DNA from: Tetranychus cinnabarinus | Taxonomy: Eukaryota > Arthropoda > Arachnida > Trombidiformes > Tetranychidae | Assembly (NCBI GenBank): GCA_022266195.1 | Contig: WHVY01000003.1 | Coordinates: forward strand, 10,478,001 to 10,542,000 | DNA: 64,000 bases | Direction: 5' to 3' | In this document: piece by piece, positions 49,601 to 62,277 of the stretch | How the letters are laid out: every line of letters begins with the position of its first letter | How positions within the stretch are numbered: the stretch's first letter is position 1 | Translations under genes and position numbers: made by a program | Notes under the pieces: generated by a model | Told to the model about the DNA's origin: nothing | The model's input: the letters and a program-made list of their open reading frames with translations, nothing else | Database searches by the model: none

Positions 49601-52600
49601 ATCAATAATATTGGTTATGAACAGAAGCAAATTGGAAGCAATCAAATGTGTAGACATCAATTAAAGGGTTGAATTAAAGCAAGATGTTATAATGATAATA
49701 ACAGTTATTTTTTAGTAGATCAGGTAACAGTTTAGGAATAAACTGATCATTAATCAAATGGTATGAAAAGTAGAGAAAGTCAATTGAACTCAAATACTTC
49801 CGCACCCAAATCCTTAATTGTGTTGATATTAGCAATAATTGAAACATTAGTTAAACCCTTTCAAGAGTTAGAATCAACAATCTCTATCCTAATCAACCAA
49901 TTCTAATTATAACGTTCACAGAATTAACAGTTTCAGTTAACAGAAGAGATATATTCAAAGCTAAAAATATCCATTTTTACAATAATTTAGCTTTGAAGCA
50001 ATCTTTCATCTTCAACGGTTAACATTGATTGTTACAATTAGCTTTGTTATTATTTTGTTTTCCGCTCATTTGATTAACTAATTGTGTTAACTAATCAATG
50101 TTAACCACAGAGTTGCTGCGTTATTGGTGCAGCAAAATTTAGAGCTAAATTAAATTATAAATGCTGACAAAATGCCAATTGATTTTATCTTAAAAAACTA
50201 AATCAGTTAATTATAACTTGTATAATTGTTATCGACAATTTAACGTTGAAATATAAATGGTTTAAAAGCACAGATTTAATACTAATTTTAAGATTAAATC
50301 TTTTCTTTAAATCAGCCTTTTTTCAGTGTTAATGTTAACAATTTATCTGATTGTGAAATTAATATTTCAAGTTGATTTAACCGTTAAACAGTTAACTTAA
50401 TGGAAACCATTTCAACATTGAATCCAATGAGAGATTTGAAAGCGTTGATGATTGTGTTTTGATTGTTAACATCGATACAAATCAAATTGAGTGTTTGATA
50501 TTAAATTTATAATTTCTGGTTAATATTAAATCTAAATAAGGTTCAATTGGAATCATTTAATCAACAAAATGTTTTCCTTGTTTCTTCCTTTCGTTTTGCT
50601 TTTTAAATATCAGATCTTCAAATCTATTTTCATTGTCACTGGCAGCCTAATTGTTAATTGTTACAGTTAGCTGATAATAATGAATTTGAAATGATTTTCT
50701 TTTCATTAATTGTTCTTATTTTCCATTAACTATCCATTGATTGTTTGAAAGGCGAAAATGAAATAACTGAATCCAATTGTTTGTATTTGAATGTGCAGTG
50801 AAAGGCTTAAGCTTTTGTCACTTGTTGATAGGTTCAACAGTAATGAATGTATTTAGATTGAAACTTAATTGAAATTCATGTAAAACTCCATGAAATACTA
50901 GTTAATCAATGATCTTAATCAGTTTGTCAACAATTAGTTATTTTGTCACAAAATTGTTCACAAAAAACAAAAAGCTATAAGAATCAAAGTAAAAATGAAA
51001 GTAAAGCAAAAGGCTGAAATGATTGGAAATTGTACAAAAAAATTTCTAATTTTTAGACTATTTTCAAATTAACTTGTCAACAGTTATAGTCAAGTTGATC
51101 AGCTAAAACGAGTTCAATATTAACAGCAACCAAGGATCGGCCTTTAACCATGAGTTAAATATTTGATTGAAATATTAATCGCCTAAATGGACAATCAAAA
51201 TGAAATGAAATGAAAAATGATAATTATAAACAATAAACTTGCAAAAGGGTTAACAAATAAGATTAATGGTAAAAAAATGAAAATAAGGTTCATTTATGAT
51301 TATTTATGATGCTATTCATGAAGACTGGAATGATTAGTTTTTGCCAATCATTAGACTAATTAACTTAATCATTGAGTCAAGAAAGAGGAAGGAAGAAGCA
51401 AATGGTATCAATGAATAGTAAAGCTAAGATGAATAAGGAGGAAAAATGAAGGATGCAAAATCATCCAAGTTAATCAAGTAATAATATTGATTATACGCTA
51501 TTTAAATCATCACGTTACGGCTGGAGTTTGATTGTAAACTGGCAATAGTTTGGGTTTCACTGCGATTTGTTTGCTTTGCTTGGTTGATTAATATATTGAC
51601 AGTTTTAAATTATAGCTGTAATCACAAATATTTTAAATAAGTAACAAAAATATCTATTTGAAAGGATCAAGAAAAGTAAAAATTATTATTTATAACCATT
51701 TGTTTTACCAACCAAAATAACTCACCTAATTTACACCTTGGACAAGGTGAAGTTCGAGTATTTCTTAGACAGGTTTGGTTAAATATGGAAGTTAAAGAGT
51801 CACCCTTGGGTAAAGGAGCTATTGTTACACATTCAGGGTGGTTCAGGGTTGAAGGTGGGCAACACTCTGGTGTGTTTCCTAGGGTAATTGGTGTGCGAAC
51901 CATGTCATGAACCATAAATTGTCCCCATTGCATGTTCATTTGAGTCAATTCGGGGTCAACCTCATCGACTGAGGGTAAAATTTCATTTGATATTAATCTG
52001 GCATTCGGTAAAGGTTGTCCGCTCACTGAGAGTCTCAAGCTTTTAACACCATCACCATAATCTGGAGGGATTAATCGCCGGTGACATGAATAAGCCATTC
52101 CCAGACTGGGTTTGTTAAGATTATTACACGATCCATCGTAAGCGGGAAATTTGCTAGCTGGATTACATCCAAATTGTAGCTGATCCTTACGGTAACCGCA
52201 ACTGTTGACAGCAAATTTGTTAACTTGGCCTTCAGTTAATTTGCCTTTTACCTTGAGCTTAGGAAATTTCATTGCAGAGTCAAGTTTGGTGGCACAATGA
52301 CTGTAAATAAAAGAAAAGAAATTCAATTAATATCCAAATTGTGCATTCTTTTAGTGGAGTCAAATATTTAATCTTTCACTATTCAAAGTTAATCATTCAT
52401 TAAAGAGCATCAGTGACTTTCTGCTTGACAAAATAATTTTATACGGTTCATTGGCGGACGAGCAATTGATGAATTTAATTTTCACTAAATTTATTCATCT
52501 TTCGATTTGATAATTGCTATTGTTTGTATTGTATCAAAGTATACATTTTCGTTGCTCTTGTGTCCACGCTCTTTCAATTTAGAACTATTTTTTGTTGAAA

Positions 52601-54461
52601 TTGCTTTCGGAATAATCGGTCAACATACGTTTTGAGTAGATATTCAGTGATGAGGGTAAAAAATTCACTTTCATGAGCCAACTGAGCGACAAATCGACTT
52701 GTTTCCAATGCTCCAGGAACTGTACGGTAGACCATTGTGTCTGAGCCAATGTAAAGATAAATTGAAGGTATAACTGCTGTGATAGCTTCTTGAATTTTGC
52801 TATAACTGCCAAGTGATTGGGAATACTCGTTATCATATCCATTATGGCACGTCCTAATCAATTGATTGAATGGTTCAGAGCTTAAATATTGTTTCTCCAT
52901 TTCAGCTAAATAGGCATCATCCAGATTAGCTCCAAACACTTCTGAGCCACTAGCGACCAAGAGCTCCTATTAAGAGGTAAAAGGGAAAAAAGAGATCAAA
53001 TTAGTACTGAGTTTATCATTACAATTGTTTCAATGTAATTCTATCTATTTTTAATAGTTGCATCCAGTTGAATGTCACTGACAATCAGTTTAATCTTTAA
53101 CAGTTGTCAACAACTTGAACTAATAAAAATTAAACTGTTGAGATGCTGTTGATTGTTGGCAAGTTATTAAAACGATGAATAGGTGATGAAAATGGATAAA
53201 TATCAATAAAGTAAAAGTAAAATAAAGGTTAGGTCATGATGGTAATAATGTGGCAATTGAAGGTAAATTGTTGTCTTTTTATTTGATCATAAAAGTACAC
53301 ATACGGATGTCACCAAATAATGATGATAACAAATTAAGCAGCATCGAGTATTGATTTAGTTATTAGTTAATATAATATCTGGCGTATTTAGCAAGTTATT
53401 TGTTAAGCTCTGTTGAATTGTTATCGGTTTAAAGTGGTTGTAGGGATAAAACTTTAAATAACATTTTTCTGTATGTTAACATTCACCATCTAAATGATTT
53501 TATCTTAATTTTTACATGTAAGGTTGATTGAATTTTGAACAGGAATCGATAAAATAAGATTAATTAATTATCTTTAAGGTGTGATGTCTAATTAAGTTAT
53601 TGGAGTTGTGATTGTAATGCTAAATGCGTTAAAAATATTTGAAAAAGTCCTCGTTTTGGGTGAAATCTTAAACAATGCAAAACATGAAATATTTTAGTCT
53701 TTTTTAATATTGTCTAATTATAAATTGACCAGCAATTTAATGCACCGACCAACCATGAGCACTATTCGGGAAAATAACTTCATGTAGAAATGATATCAAT
53801 AATATATTCTGATTTTAATTCTGGTTAACGAGTTCAACACTCAATTTCACTCAATTAAATGAACATGTTTTTTAGATTATGATTACAACAAAAAAACAAA
53901 CAAATATAATGTTAATAAGATTCAACAAATGTTGTTAATGATATTTACCTCAATACAATTTGTCAACGTTTGTTGATTAACTAATTTCGAAATTGTATTC
54001 AATTGAAATGGAAGGGTTAGGATAATATTGTTGGCTCAACTTTTGCATCATAACACACATAAAAAGTCTAACTGTTGCTTTGAAATAAACATCAAAATTG
54101 CGTGAAAATAGTCTCAAGGATAGTTGAGGTTAAGTGAAACGATCATAAAACAAACCAACTGATTAGCCATGGTTTAAGTTTGATTACACGTAAAATTTTG
54201 ATTAGATCAAGGATTGGGAAAAGTCAATAGGATGAGATTAAGACTTACCGTTGAATTGATTGGTGAGGCACATTGCATACGTCTAGTGTGATTTGTCAAC
54301 GGATTGGTGAACGTACAATTGTTATTATTGTTAATAATAATGGATGACAACGGATTGATTAAGATGGCTAAATATAAAATTAATATCCATAAATAAGTGT
54401 AGATGACACAGGAATGAGAGTTCAACATTGTATTAAAATGCATTTTTGTTTTGAAAAACAT
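46687..54461 (-). CDS. Secreted animal haem peroxidase (chorion/salivary peroxidase-like)
   Basis: Animal-type haem peroxidases use H2O2 to oxidise halides or cross-link tyrosines outside the cell. Minus-strand exons: 54461-54249, 52966-52629, 52300-51726, 48265-48164, 48096-47259, 47124-46955 and 46865-46687. Phases 0, 2, 1, 1, 2, 1 all fit, giving about 804 aa. An N-terminal hydrophobic stretch (VIYTYLWILILYLAILI) suggests a signal peptide; the first ATG could be at 54461 or a later in-frame one. Visible family features: YDGSCNNL, MQWGQF with distal His in VHD, KLGPREQLNAAPHALDLSNI YG, TALQTIMIRRHN, proximal His in GRFGHSQI, ANIMRGRDHGIPGY, DIDLFVGG and FTPEQLA. The two acidic residues that ester-link haem in mammalian enzymes appear to be Val and Gln here. 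The start and the exon 1-2 join are the weakest parts. Confidence 0.9.
48266..51725 (-). other. 3.5-kb peroxidase intron
   Basis: It separates the exon ending CPRCKLG from the one starting PREQL, with phase 1 on both sides. Contents are AT-rich, with many CAATTGATT/AATCAATTG-like words. No exon, repeat copy or RNA gene was recognised. Confidence 0.75.
52967..54248 (-). other. 1.3-kb first peroxidase intron
   Basis: It lies between the signal-peptide exon (ending ...SPINST, donor gtaagt) and the exon starting ELLVASGSEV (acceptor cttaatag). Nothing else is recognised in it. Confidence 0.7.
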
Positions 54462-57400
54462 AAAAAAAGAAGGTAAGATTTAAAAGTAACCAACGCAAAA
54501 AGATTGTAATGGTGGATAGGAACAAGACTCGGATAATTTGTTAGATTAGCAAATCTAGAAAATGTCGGGTAAAAGGTGCGATAGTCCCAATCACAGTGTG
54601 TTGGTTAATAATGACTTTATTACGGTCCGTTGTTTGATAGCACAATAGAAGACACCACTATTGGACTGTGTCCAGTAAAATGTATTTAACAGGTTAACCA
54701 TTGGTCATGATTAGGATGAAAAGAGTAGCTCAATAAAATACATTAATATTTTAAGATTAAGAAACGGTTACAAAAATATTTAAACTGTAGCAGTGAAAGG
54801 TTGAAGTAAAAGTAAGTTTAACCGGGAACTTTTGTCACATCTTGAACCATTCGTCATCCGCACGGGAAAGATTTGAAAGAAAAGAAGACAAGTTGAAAGA
54901 GTTAAGCTTAAAAGAAAGAGAAGAAGAAGAAAGTTGAAGGGGAAAAATAAATGGGAAAGAAGTGAGTAAGAGTTAATGAAAGATAGTTATCTTCTCTGTC
55001 TTATTACGAAGTAAGGAAATTTAGTGAAATGGTCTGATTAATTTTCTCTGTCTTCTTTTGCCTCTTCTCTGCTTTTGTTTTTCAAAAAAATTCGTTTTTC
55101 ACCATTTTTACCCTTCTTTATTAATAATGATACCAGTTTGGCCTAACTTTGTGATAATCTTTTATCGTCAGTTAACTGATAAGCCCATGAAATAAACAAT
55201 TGTGATTCATCATTAACTCAATCATTTGGAAATAATGGAACTTTCAATGTGACTTTCAACCAGCTTTCTATTTAATGATGGAACCAAATGGCGGGATTCT
55301 CTTGGTGTTGAAGCTTGTCTTGATCAAGATGGCAGATTATCTTGTGCGATAGAGATGGTTGACAAAATTAACAATTAGCCGGATCAATTATCTTACATTC
55401 ATTCAAATTTAATGGCTGTTGATTTGAAACAACAGGATCATCATCTAAATTTTGTTACATTTACCGAAGTAACAACGGATAAAATGTTACATTTACTGCT
55501 GAAGGCATCAACCTTAGTTACTCTTTAACCTAGACACTCGGGAAACCAGAAAATTAACCCATGTTAAGCTGACTTTTGGTTGACATTTTACTTCTGCCAT
55601 GCTGTGATAATTGGTGAATTTATCAAGTGTTCAGGTCAATCTACGATTTAATGGAATAATTGACTGTGAATAGATAAGGAAATCAATTTATATTCATCAG
55701 AATTATTGGTCAAAATGATTCTAATGCCTTCACCGGTTTTCTATTACTTGCGTCTTTCAATATTCAAATAAGGATTTACACAGAAAAGGTGCTGCTAATT
55801 GTTCAATTGATGATGATTAGCTATTTAAGATTTCCTTAAACAACATGACTTCTTAGCAGCAGTAAACTGTGAACAATTAAGCCTTAGCCCAACAAAGAGA
55901 GGTGTAAAAGGGAAACAGGTTAATCTGACTTAACACTTTCCTTCTGCGTCTTTGACAATGGCCGAATAAGACCAACACAAGAATAGGCCTTAAATATTTA
56001 ACACATTGTAATATCTCAATCATCATCATCACAGCTAATTCAATCATTAATCAACTATTATTTGGCTAACAATGATCAATATGGTATAAAAAGAGAATCA
56101 AGTGAATTCCAGATTTATTGTACCACTTGCAAATGTATTGAAAAAGCTGGATACTTTTATCCAAATATACTTTGGTCAATAACTTAATTGTCTGAGAATA
56201 ATTGAAATGAGATTTAACCAACTTTGAGGAATGAATTATTTAATAATGTTCAGTTGCCAGTAACCAATCAACCGCAGAATTAATTGTAACAATTAACAAA
56301 AATTAATCTTATTTACACTTTGGTACTCTGTGCCTATTACAATGTTCAATTGTAATATGGACAGCAATTTCAGCCGAAAAAGAAAACCTTTTTACATTTA
56401 TTTCACTTTAATCGCTTTCTTACCTTCATTGATTACAATCAAATGCTAACCATACTCAGGTCAAACTTGATAATTTCATTTAATAACAATATTGACCATA
56501 ATCATATAAATAAATACAATTATCTCAAAGATACATTTATATTAATAGTTGACCAGTTGAATAATAAACACAAACAAATTGTATAAGTTTACAGTTTCTA
56601 ACTCTATTATCTCATCAAAATTGATTCAGTTATTGATTGTGAGGCTTGATTGCTTCCATATTGTGACTAAATTGTGATCAATTTTTGGTAACAATTTGAA
56701 CTTCTTTTTTTTCCTCCAAAAAAGCCAAACAAAAAAGCTTAATTGACATCAACTAAATCAAGGTTGAATAATGAAACCAGAAAAATCAATATTGACCAAG
56801 GCTGTTTAAAACAGTTGATTGTAAATAGTTGCAGCTATTCACAACAAACCTTTTTTTAATCATTATTTAATCACAATTGATCTATTTTCCTCTCCAACTG
56901 TTACAATTAATCATGGTGATTTATACGGTCAACATTCATTATCACATACATTGCCAATCAAGTAAACGGTCTGGCCATCATTTAGCTTTCAATACTTGAG
57001 GTTCAGGGTTGATTAGTGGCCAATGGTTCATCTTAAATGTTTAATTTTCAACAATATCCCAAGACATTGAAAAATGGCTTCCATTTAGTTTCATCCATGA
57101 CTATCAAAGTTGTAAGTCACATCAAAAAGATTCAACTCAAATGTTACTAACAGTTTGGCTTCAATTGATGTTTATGGTGTTTCCAGGTTTAATGTCATCT
57201 AACAATTAAAACACATTTAATTGGCATGTAAATTCTGACTGCCGTTAAGATTGATCGTAAGGCAATTTGAACAGGAAAAGTCCAAGAAATATGCAAAACA
57301 ATGATGAGCAAGGTTTAAGGAAATATCGCATTCTAAGGCATCGCCTTTGGTCTTCGACCTAAAAGGTGGCTTTATTACAATTGAACATTTATCGAGCAAA

Positions 57401-60209
57401 TTAAATAGAGCTGTCGAATCTTGGACTTCAATTGTAATTGTAGTAATTAATAGAGGGAAAAGTGTTAGCTGCTTAAATAGAGGATAAGATTGAATAAGTC
57501 ATTTAACCAGTAATTATCCCTAAATGGTGTAAATGATGTCCAAATGATGAACAACAATGAAAAGTGTTCATTAGCAAATTATAATTGAAAGATCAAACTA
57601 TAACAATCAAATTGAAGCTTGAAGAGGTCAACTTAATGTTAAACCAGAATAGCCAAGTTTCTGGTAAGGCCTAATGATAATCCTTGTAATGCAAATCCAA
57701 CAATTAAGTTCAATCTCAAGTCCAATTCACAGCTTAATATTCATTTAAGCGACATTTAACATTCCTGGTTCTATGTGATTTATCATCGACTTATTCAGTA
57801 TATGAAGTTGATATGAATAGTTAACAATTAGTTCCGAAACATAAAAATCTCAAAAGATTCTGGTTTGATAAAAATTTGGGTTTCCTTCAATCATAAAGAG
57901 CTTTTGGAGAGCAAAAACAGTAAAACCTGAAAAAACATATTGATATCCAGTAAACCCAATTGAGCCTTTAAGGCCAACAAGAGACAAATTGTTAATAACA
58001 GTCAGCAAATCAAGCAAGCTTACAAGTTAATTATAAATAATTTACTTTGACCAAATAAACTCTTTTTTGTGTTCAAGAGTGCTAAAGCGTTGACCAAAAT
58101 GATTTACTTTTTTTTCCTCTCAACATTTCATTGTAATAATAGTGGTTTCGGTTAACTTAATTGTATTACTTTGCTGTATCTTAATCACCCAAAAATTGTC
58201 ATCACTTGACACTAAACAGAATCTTTAATTGATACATTCTGTAATTGTACGTTAGATTGTAACAATCAAGGGTTAATAACACATTTTCACCATTCGATTA
58301 TAATTTAACATTTAAAATAAGAGACAATTTAGAAAGTTTAAGAATCATAATTTAGTTAAATGTGACCTGAAAGTTAATTTATCAATCTGTATCTTCCTAT
58401 TAATTAGCAGAACCAGAAAAGACAAAAGACGGTTGAACCGATTGACATAACAGTGGAATCGACATTATCACAATTTATAAATCATTATAAAGCTCAGTTT
58501 CATAACACACTGATTGGATATTAATTATTAGTTGATAAATAATTGATTAGCTTAATGACAAAATGGCAATAATGTTGAGGTCAGTTTTGCGGTGGAAACT
58601 AAATTGAGTAAATTAAGGTGCACAAAAAGCTGACAGATTGAATACAATCATTGAAGCTGTTGACAGGGGAAAGTTATTTCCAATCAGCTATTAGTTCCAT
58701 CAGCAATTGATTTAGTTTTTGATCATCATTGAATTTCTCTGTCGATGTCATTTGTAAATCATTAAACGGCTGGTTGGACTGTTAGTGATCAGTCGATCAG
58801 TTTGACAAGCAAATAATAGTTTCTCATTGTTGCCATCTTGATAGTGTCTTAACCAAGCAAAAAGTAAAACTGGCAGCTAATCACTGTTATTAAATGAGAA
58901 TTGATTAATCAACTGAATTTGTAGATTGTCATAGTTGTGGTCCAGTTGCTTGTTTAAGTATAATTTAGACTCTCCGATTGTCCAACCATTATGCCTACAG
59001 TTGGTTGAATCAACTAATCATTTGTTGACCAAATATTTAGTTTGCCATCAACAGATGTTCACTCCAATTTCTGGTATCTTTTCTGGTTTAGCTTTTGGTT
59101 GAAAGGCTGGCTTATCCATGCTATTTGGCCATAGAGTTGCTGTTACTGTTTAAACAAGTTAATTGAGATTTCTGACCAAATTAGTGTTAATTTTGCTTTG
59201 ATTGGCTTGAAATTGTTATTTTAAATATCGACTGTTACTTACTGTTAATGCTGGATAAATTGAAGTGATATGAATTTATTGGATTATAATATAACCTTTG
59301 ATGGTAATCGAGTAAACCAAGAGAACAAGGTATTACTGAAAGACTAATTTATCAGTTATTTAAATTGTTACCACAATTAACAAGTTGTTAGCTGCCGATT
59401 GTAAACTCTCTCATTATAGCTGCTTGGTTTTGCTGGATACAATATTCATGTTGGGTAACATTAATAATTGAGGAAGGTAACAGTTTAAACATAAATTAAA
59501 CTCGCTATCATAATTATAGTTGATTATTTAGAGTTATTAGATGTACAAAAGGTTTACCAGTTGTGTCTGCAAAAGCAAGGAGTTAAATTAAAATCAAAAT
59601 ATCAATCAATCAACCGATTGAAGATGATTCTGTGAAAAATTTGACTCAACAACACACATTATGAGTATAACGACTGTAAATAAATGATGAATGTGAACAT
59701 TTTCAACCATAAAATGTGAATCAAATGTTGTTAAAATAAGACATAAACTGGTCAATCAGTTCATTGTTTGAATGTACCAAGTATTGTGTTTTATTTATTG
59801 TAATTTTCACATCATTTGGTGAGAAGTTTAAATCAAAATTCAAGATCATTCAACGGTCACAAGTTTCACAGAATCTTGAATGTTGAGAAATATCGAAATG
59901 AGAAGGAAAGAAAAAGGTTCCAAGATAAACAGGGTAAATGATTTATAGGAATTGATAATTGCAGGCGGAACTGTATGAGTTCATTCACACAGATGATGAG
60001 GTTGGTGAGGGCGAAGGAAGACGCAAAAGATTGTACATGATGAGGATAGCAAACTTAAGCATCTGGAATGTAAAAGATTGAAAAAGAGACGTTTTAAGGA
60101 GGATGTAAGATGAACTAAAGCATCTAAAAATAGCCAAATTTAAGTTACACATCGCCATTTTTCCATAGTCATTACCAACACTTTCAACAGAAAGCAACAA
60201 TCTTTAACC
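54462..60209. other. Intergenic region between divergent peroxidase and cyclophilin genes
   Basis: 5.7 kb without a supportable gene. Near the peroxidase end, a purine-rich stretch (about 54,862-54,975, AAGAAAGAGAAGAAGAAG-like) is followed by a pyrimidine-rich one (about 55,040-55,085, TCTCTGTCTTCTTTTGCCTC). Frames at 57217-57399 and 59985-60200 (minus) show no family features. The remainder is AT-rich with no repeat copies I could match to the rest of the window. Confidence 0.5.
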
Positions 60210-60962
60210 ATGTTTAAGTTAATTTACTTGATTCTCACAATTTGTTTAACCATCAATTTCTCATCACAATCAGAGAAGAAGGTAAGTAATCACAGTTGAC
60301 CAGCAACCCAAAAATCTAGACAAAATTGGGTTTCTTTGTTTAAACTGGTGCTGTCTATGAGTTTAAAATGGGTTTCTTTTGTCTGGTTTAACTTTTTATT
60401 TTTACCCGAATTGAAGAGCTTAAAGGTTCATGTAACCAAAAAGGCCATCTTTAATGTTTCCATCGACGGTGTCCCTAAAGGATCCATTACTATTGGTTTG
60501 TTTGGCGATGCTGCTCCAAGAACCGTTAAAAATTTTGCTGCTTTGGCTAGTAAAGAAGGTTATAATGGTTTGAGCTACAAAGGAAGTACCTTTCATCGAA
60601 TCATTCCTGATTTCATGATCCAAGGAGGTGATATAACTGAAAAGGATGGCTCTGGGTCGATCTCAATTTATGGAAAGTATTTTGAGGATGAAAATTTCAA
60701 AATAAATCACAGTGAAGCGGGATTGATTTCAATGGCAAATGCTGGTAAAGATACAAATGGATCGCAGTTTTTCATTACAACTGTGGTTACAGATTGGTTG
60801 GATGGTAAACACACTGTTTTTGGTAAGGTTTTGGATGGAATGGATGTTGTTAAAGCAATTGAACAGTTGGCCACAGACAGTGAGGATAAACCATTCACAG
60901 AAGCAAAAATTGTTGATTCAATGGTTATCGATGCTGATGAAATGATCATCTTAAGCCAGTGA
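60210..60962 (+). CDS. Secretory-pathway cyclophilin (peptidyl-prolyl cis-trans isomerase)
   Basis: Cyclophilins isomerise peptidyl-prolyl bonds and help protein folding. Two exons, 60210-60281 and 60417-60962, joined in phase 0, give 205 aa. The first encodes a signal peptide (MFKLIYLILTICLTINFSSQ), which points to the ER or secretion, as in cyclophilin B. The second has the catalytic signature FHRIIPDFMIQGGD (Arg and Phe of the active site), MANAGKDTNGSQFFITT and WLDGKHTVFGKVLDGMDVV, all intact. Family differences: GS(G)SISIYGKYFEDENFK replaces the more common GGKSIYG, and the protein ends MIILSQ, without the ER-retention-like tail of vertebrate PPIB. A pseudogene copy of its 3' end lies at 27.0-27.2 kb. 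Confidence 0.94.
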
Positions 60963-61250
60963 AAATTTACCGAATAGTTCAACAGATCTAAATATTTATC
61001 AATTGATGTACTTTTTTCATATTTTATAACGAAACTGAAATTTGTTTATTGTTTGAACCCAGACTGTTGTTATTGTGAACATTAAACTGTAAAGATACTT
61101 CTTACTTTACAAGCTTATATTGAATGGTGGACAATTTGTTGTCGATGCCAATCAAACTTTGATTATTATATGAATTAAACATAATTGACACTTATATTTG
61201 ATTGCAGAGAACTTATTTCAATGTTCTTTTGATTTGATTGTTTGCAAGAA
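60963..61250 (+). other. Cyclophilin 3' flank
   Basis: 288 bases from the stop codon to the outer edge of the foldback element. The first ~35 bases are shared with the pseudogene copy at 27.03 kb, after which the copy joins the repeat end directly. Confidence 0.7.
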
Positions 61251-61452
61251 TAGATTTGTTTTTATGCCATGAAACATCCGAGAATACAAGCGATAGATTG
61301 TTTCTAACAACACAAAATAAAACACAAATTGTTCACATACACAAATTGGTGAAAACGGGTAAAAATCAGATTCTTCCGAGAAAATCGGGGTTCGAAGTTT
61401 AAACTTGTGTAGCTTTTTGTGCTATTATGGACTTAGATTTTTTCATGAAACT

Positions 61453-61490
61453 CATATGATGTATATGATACATATGATACATATGATACT
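61453..61490. repeat. Short ATGATACAT-type tandem
   Basis: Three to four copies of a CATATGATA-like nine-mer within the left arm of the foldback element. It is absent from the corresponding right-arm position (near 63,800), so the expansion is recent in this arm. Confidence 0.8.
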
Positions 61491-62136
61491 GATGTATCTT
61501 TTGATAAACAACTAGGAAATGTATTCATTTTGAGAATAACATTTCTCGTTTTCTGTAAAAACAGTTTAGTTCGATTTTCATTTAAAACGATCGCATTCTG
61601 TTATTGTTAAAGTTGGAGAGCTGAAACTCATCATGTGTACATAAAAACTTTTGGTACACATCATGGTTCAAATACTTTTTTCAGTTTCTCTACAGTTCTC
61701 TTAATTTTGGCTATTTGCCTTGAGACTTTGAGCCTCGATATTTCGAGAATGGCATCATCTGTAATCATTATTCTTTGATTAAACATTAGATTGTATTATG
61801 GGCTATAATATCTTGAAATATAAAATCATTTAAGATCCTACAAAAAAAGTTGTAGCATTGTATAACCTATGTCGTCAGATTTGAGACTTGATTTATAAAG
61901 CTGAACACAAATCTTATGTGCTAGAAGGATCTCTATTAATAAATGAATTAACTTAGATTTTATTGGATATTTAGTCAGATGTTGTTATAGCCCAACATGA
62001 AATTTAATGTTTGGTGAAAGAATAATGATTGTACTTGATGTCATTCGTGAAATATCGAGGTTCAAAGTTTTAAGACCAGTGGCCAAAATCAAGAGAACTG
62101 TTGATGAACTGATAAAATTATTCAATCCATGATGTA

Positions 62137-62277
62137 CTAGGTGGATAAAAAATTGTGGGTAGGGGAAAGCACCCCCTTTTGATGCTCAGAAGACAAATTT
62201 GGTTTGTCTACATTTTAAATAGTAAGACTGAGCACAATAGACCGAACCCCTTTTCCCTTTATTTTTTATCCACCCAG
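62137..62277. mobile_element. 141-bp TA-flanked miniature transposon (Tc1/mariner-like MITE)
   Basis: It is flanked by TA at 62,135-62,136 and 62,278-62,279. The left end CTAGGTGGATAAAAAAT and right end (complement) CTGGGTGGATAAAAAAT are inverted repeats, and both continue into G-rich GGGGAAAG / GGGAAAAG sequence. Other copies of the host repeat read GATGT(A/G)AGC straight through at this point, so removing the insertion restores the unit with a single TA, the target-site duplication of Tc1/mariner elements. It is too short to encode a transposase. Confidence 0.85.

Noticed and set aside
35314..54461. CNC stress regulator and peroxidase being neighbours as a functional cluster
   Set aside because: Their promoters are far apart, an unrelated gene (MTG1) lies between them, and I saw no shared control element.
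60336..60416. Alternative N-terminus of the cyclophilin frame inside the first intron
   Set aside because: The start codon is TTG, and the upstream ATG exon with a good donor and signal peptide explains the N-terminus better.
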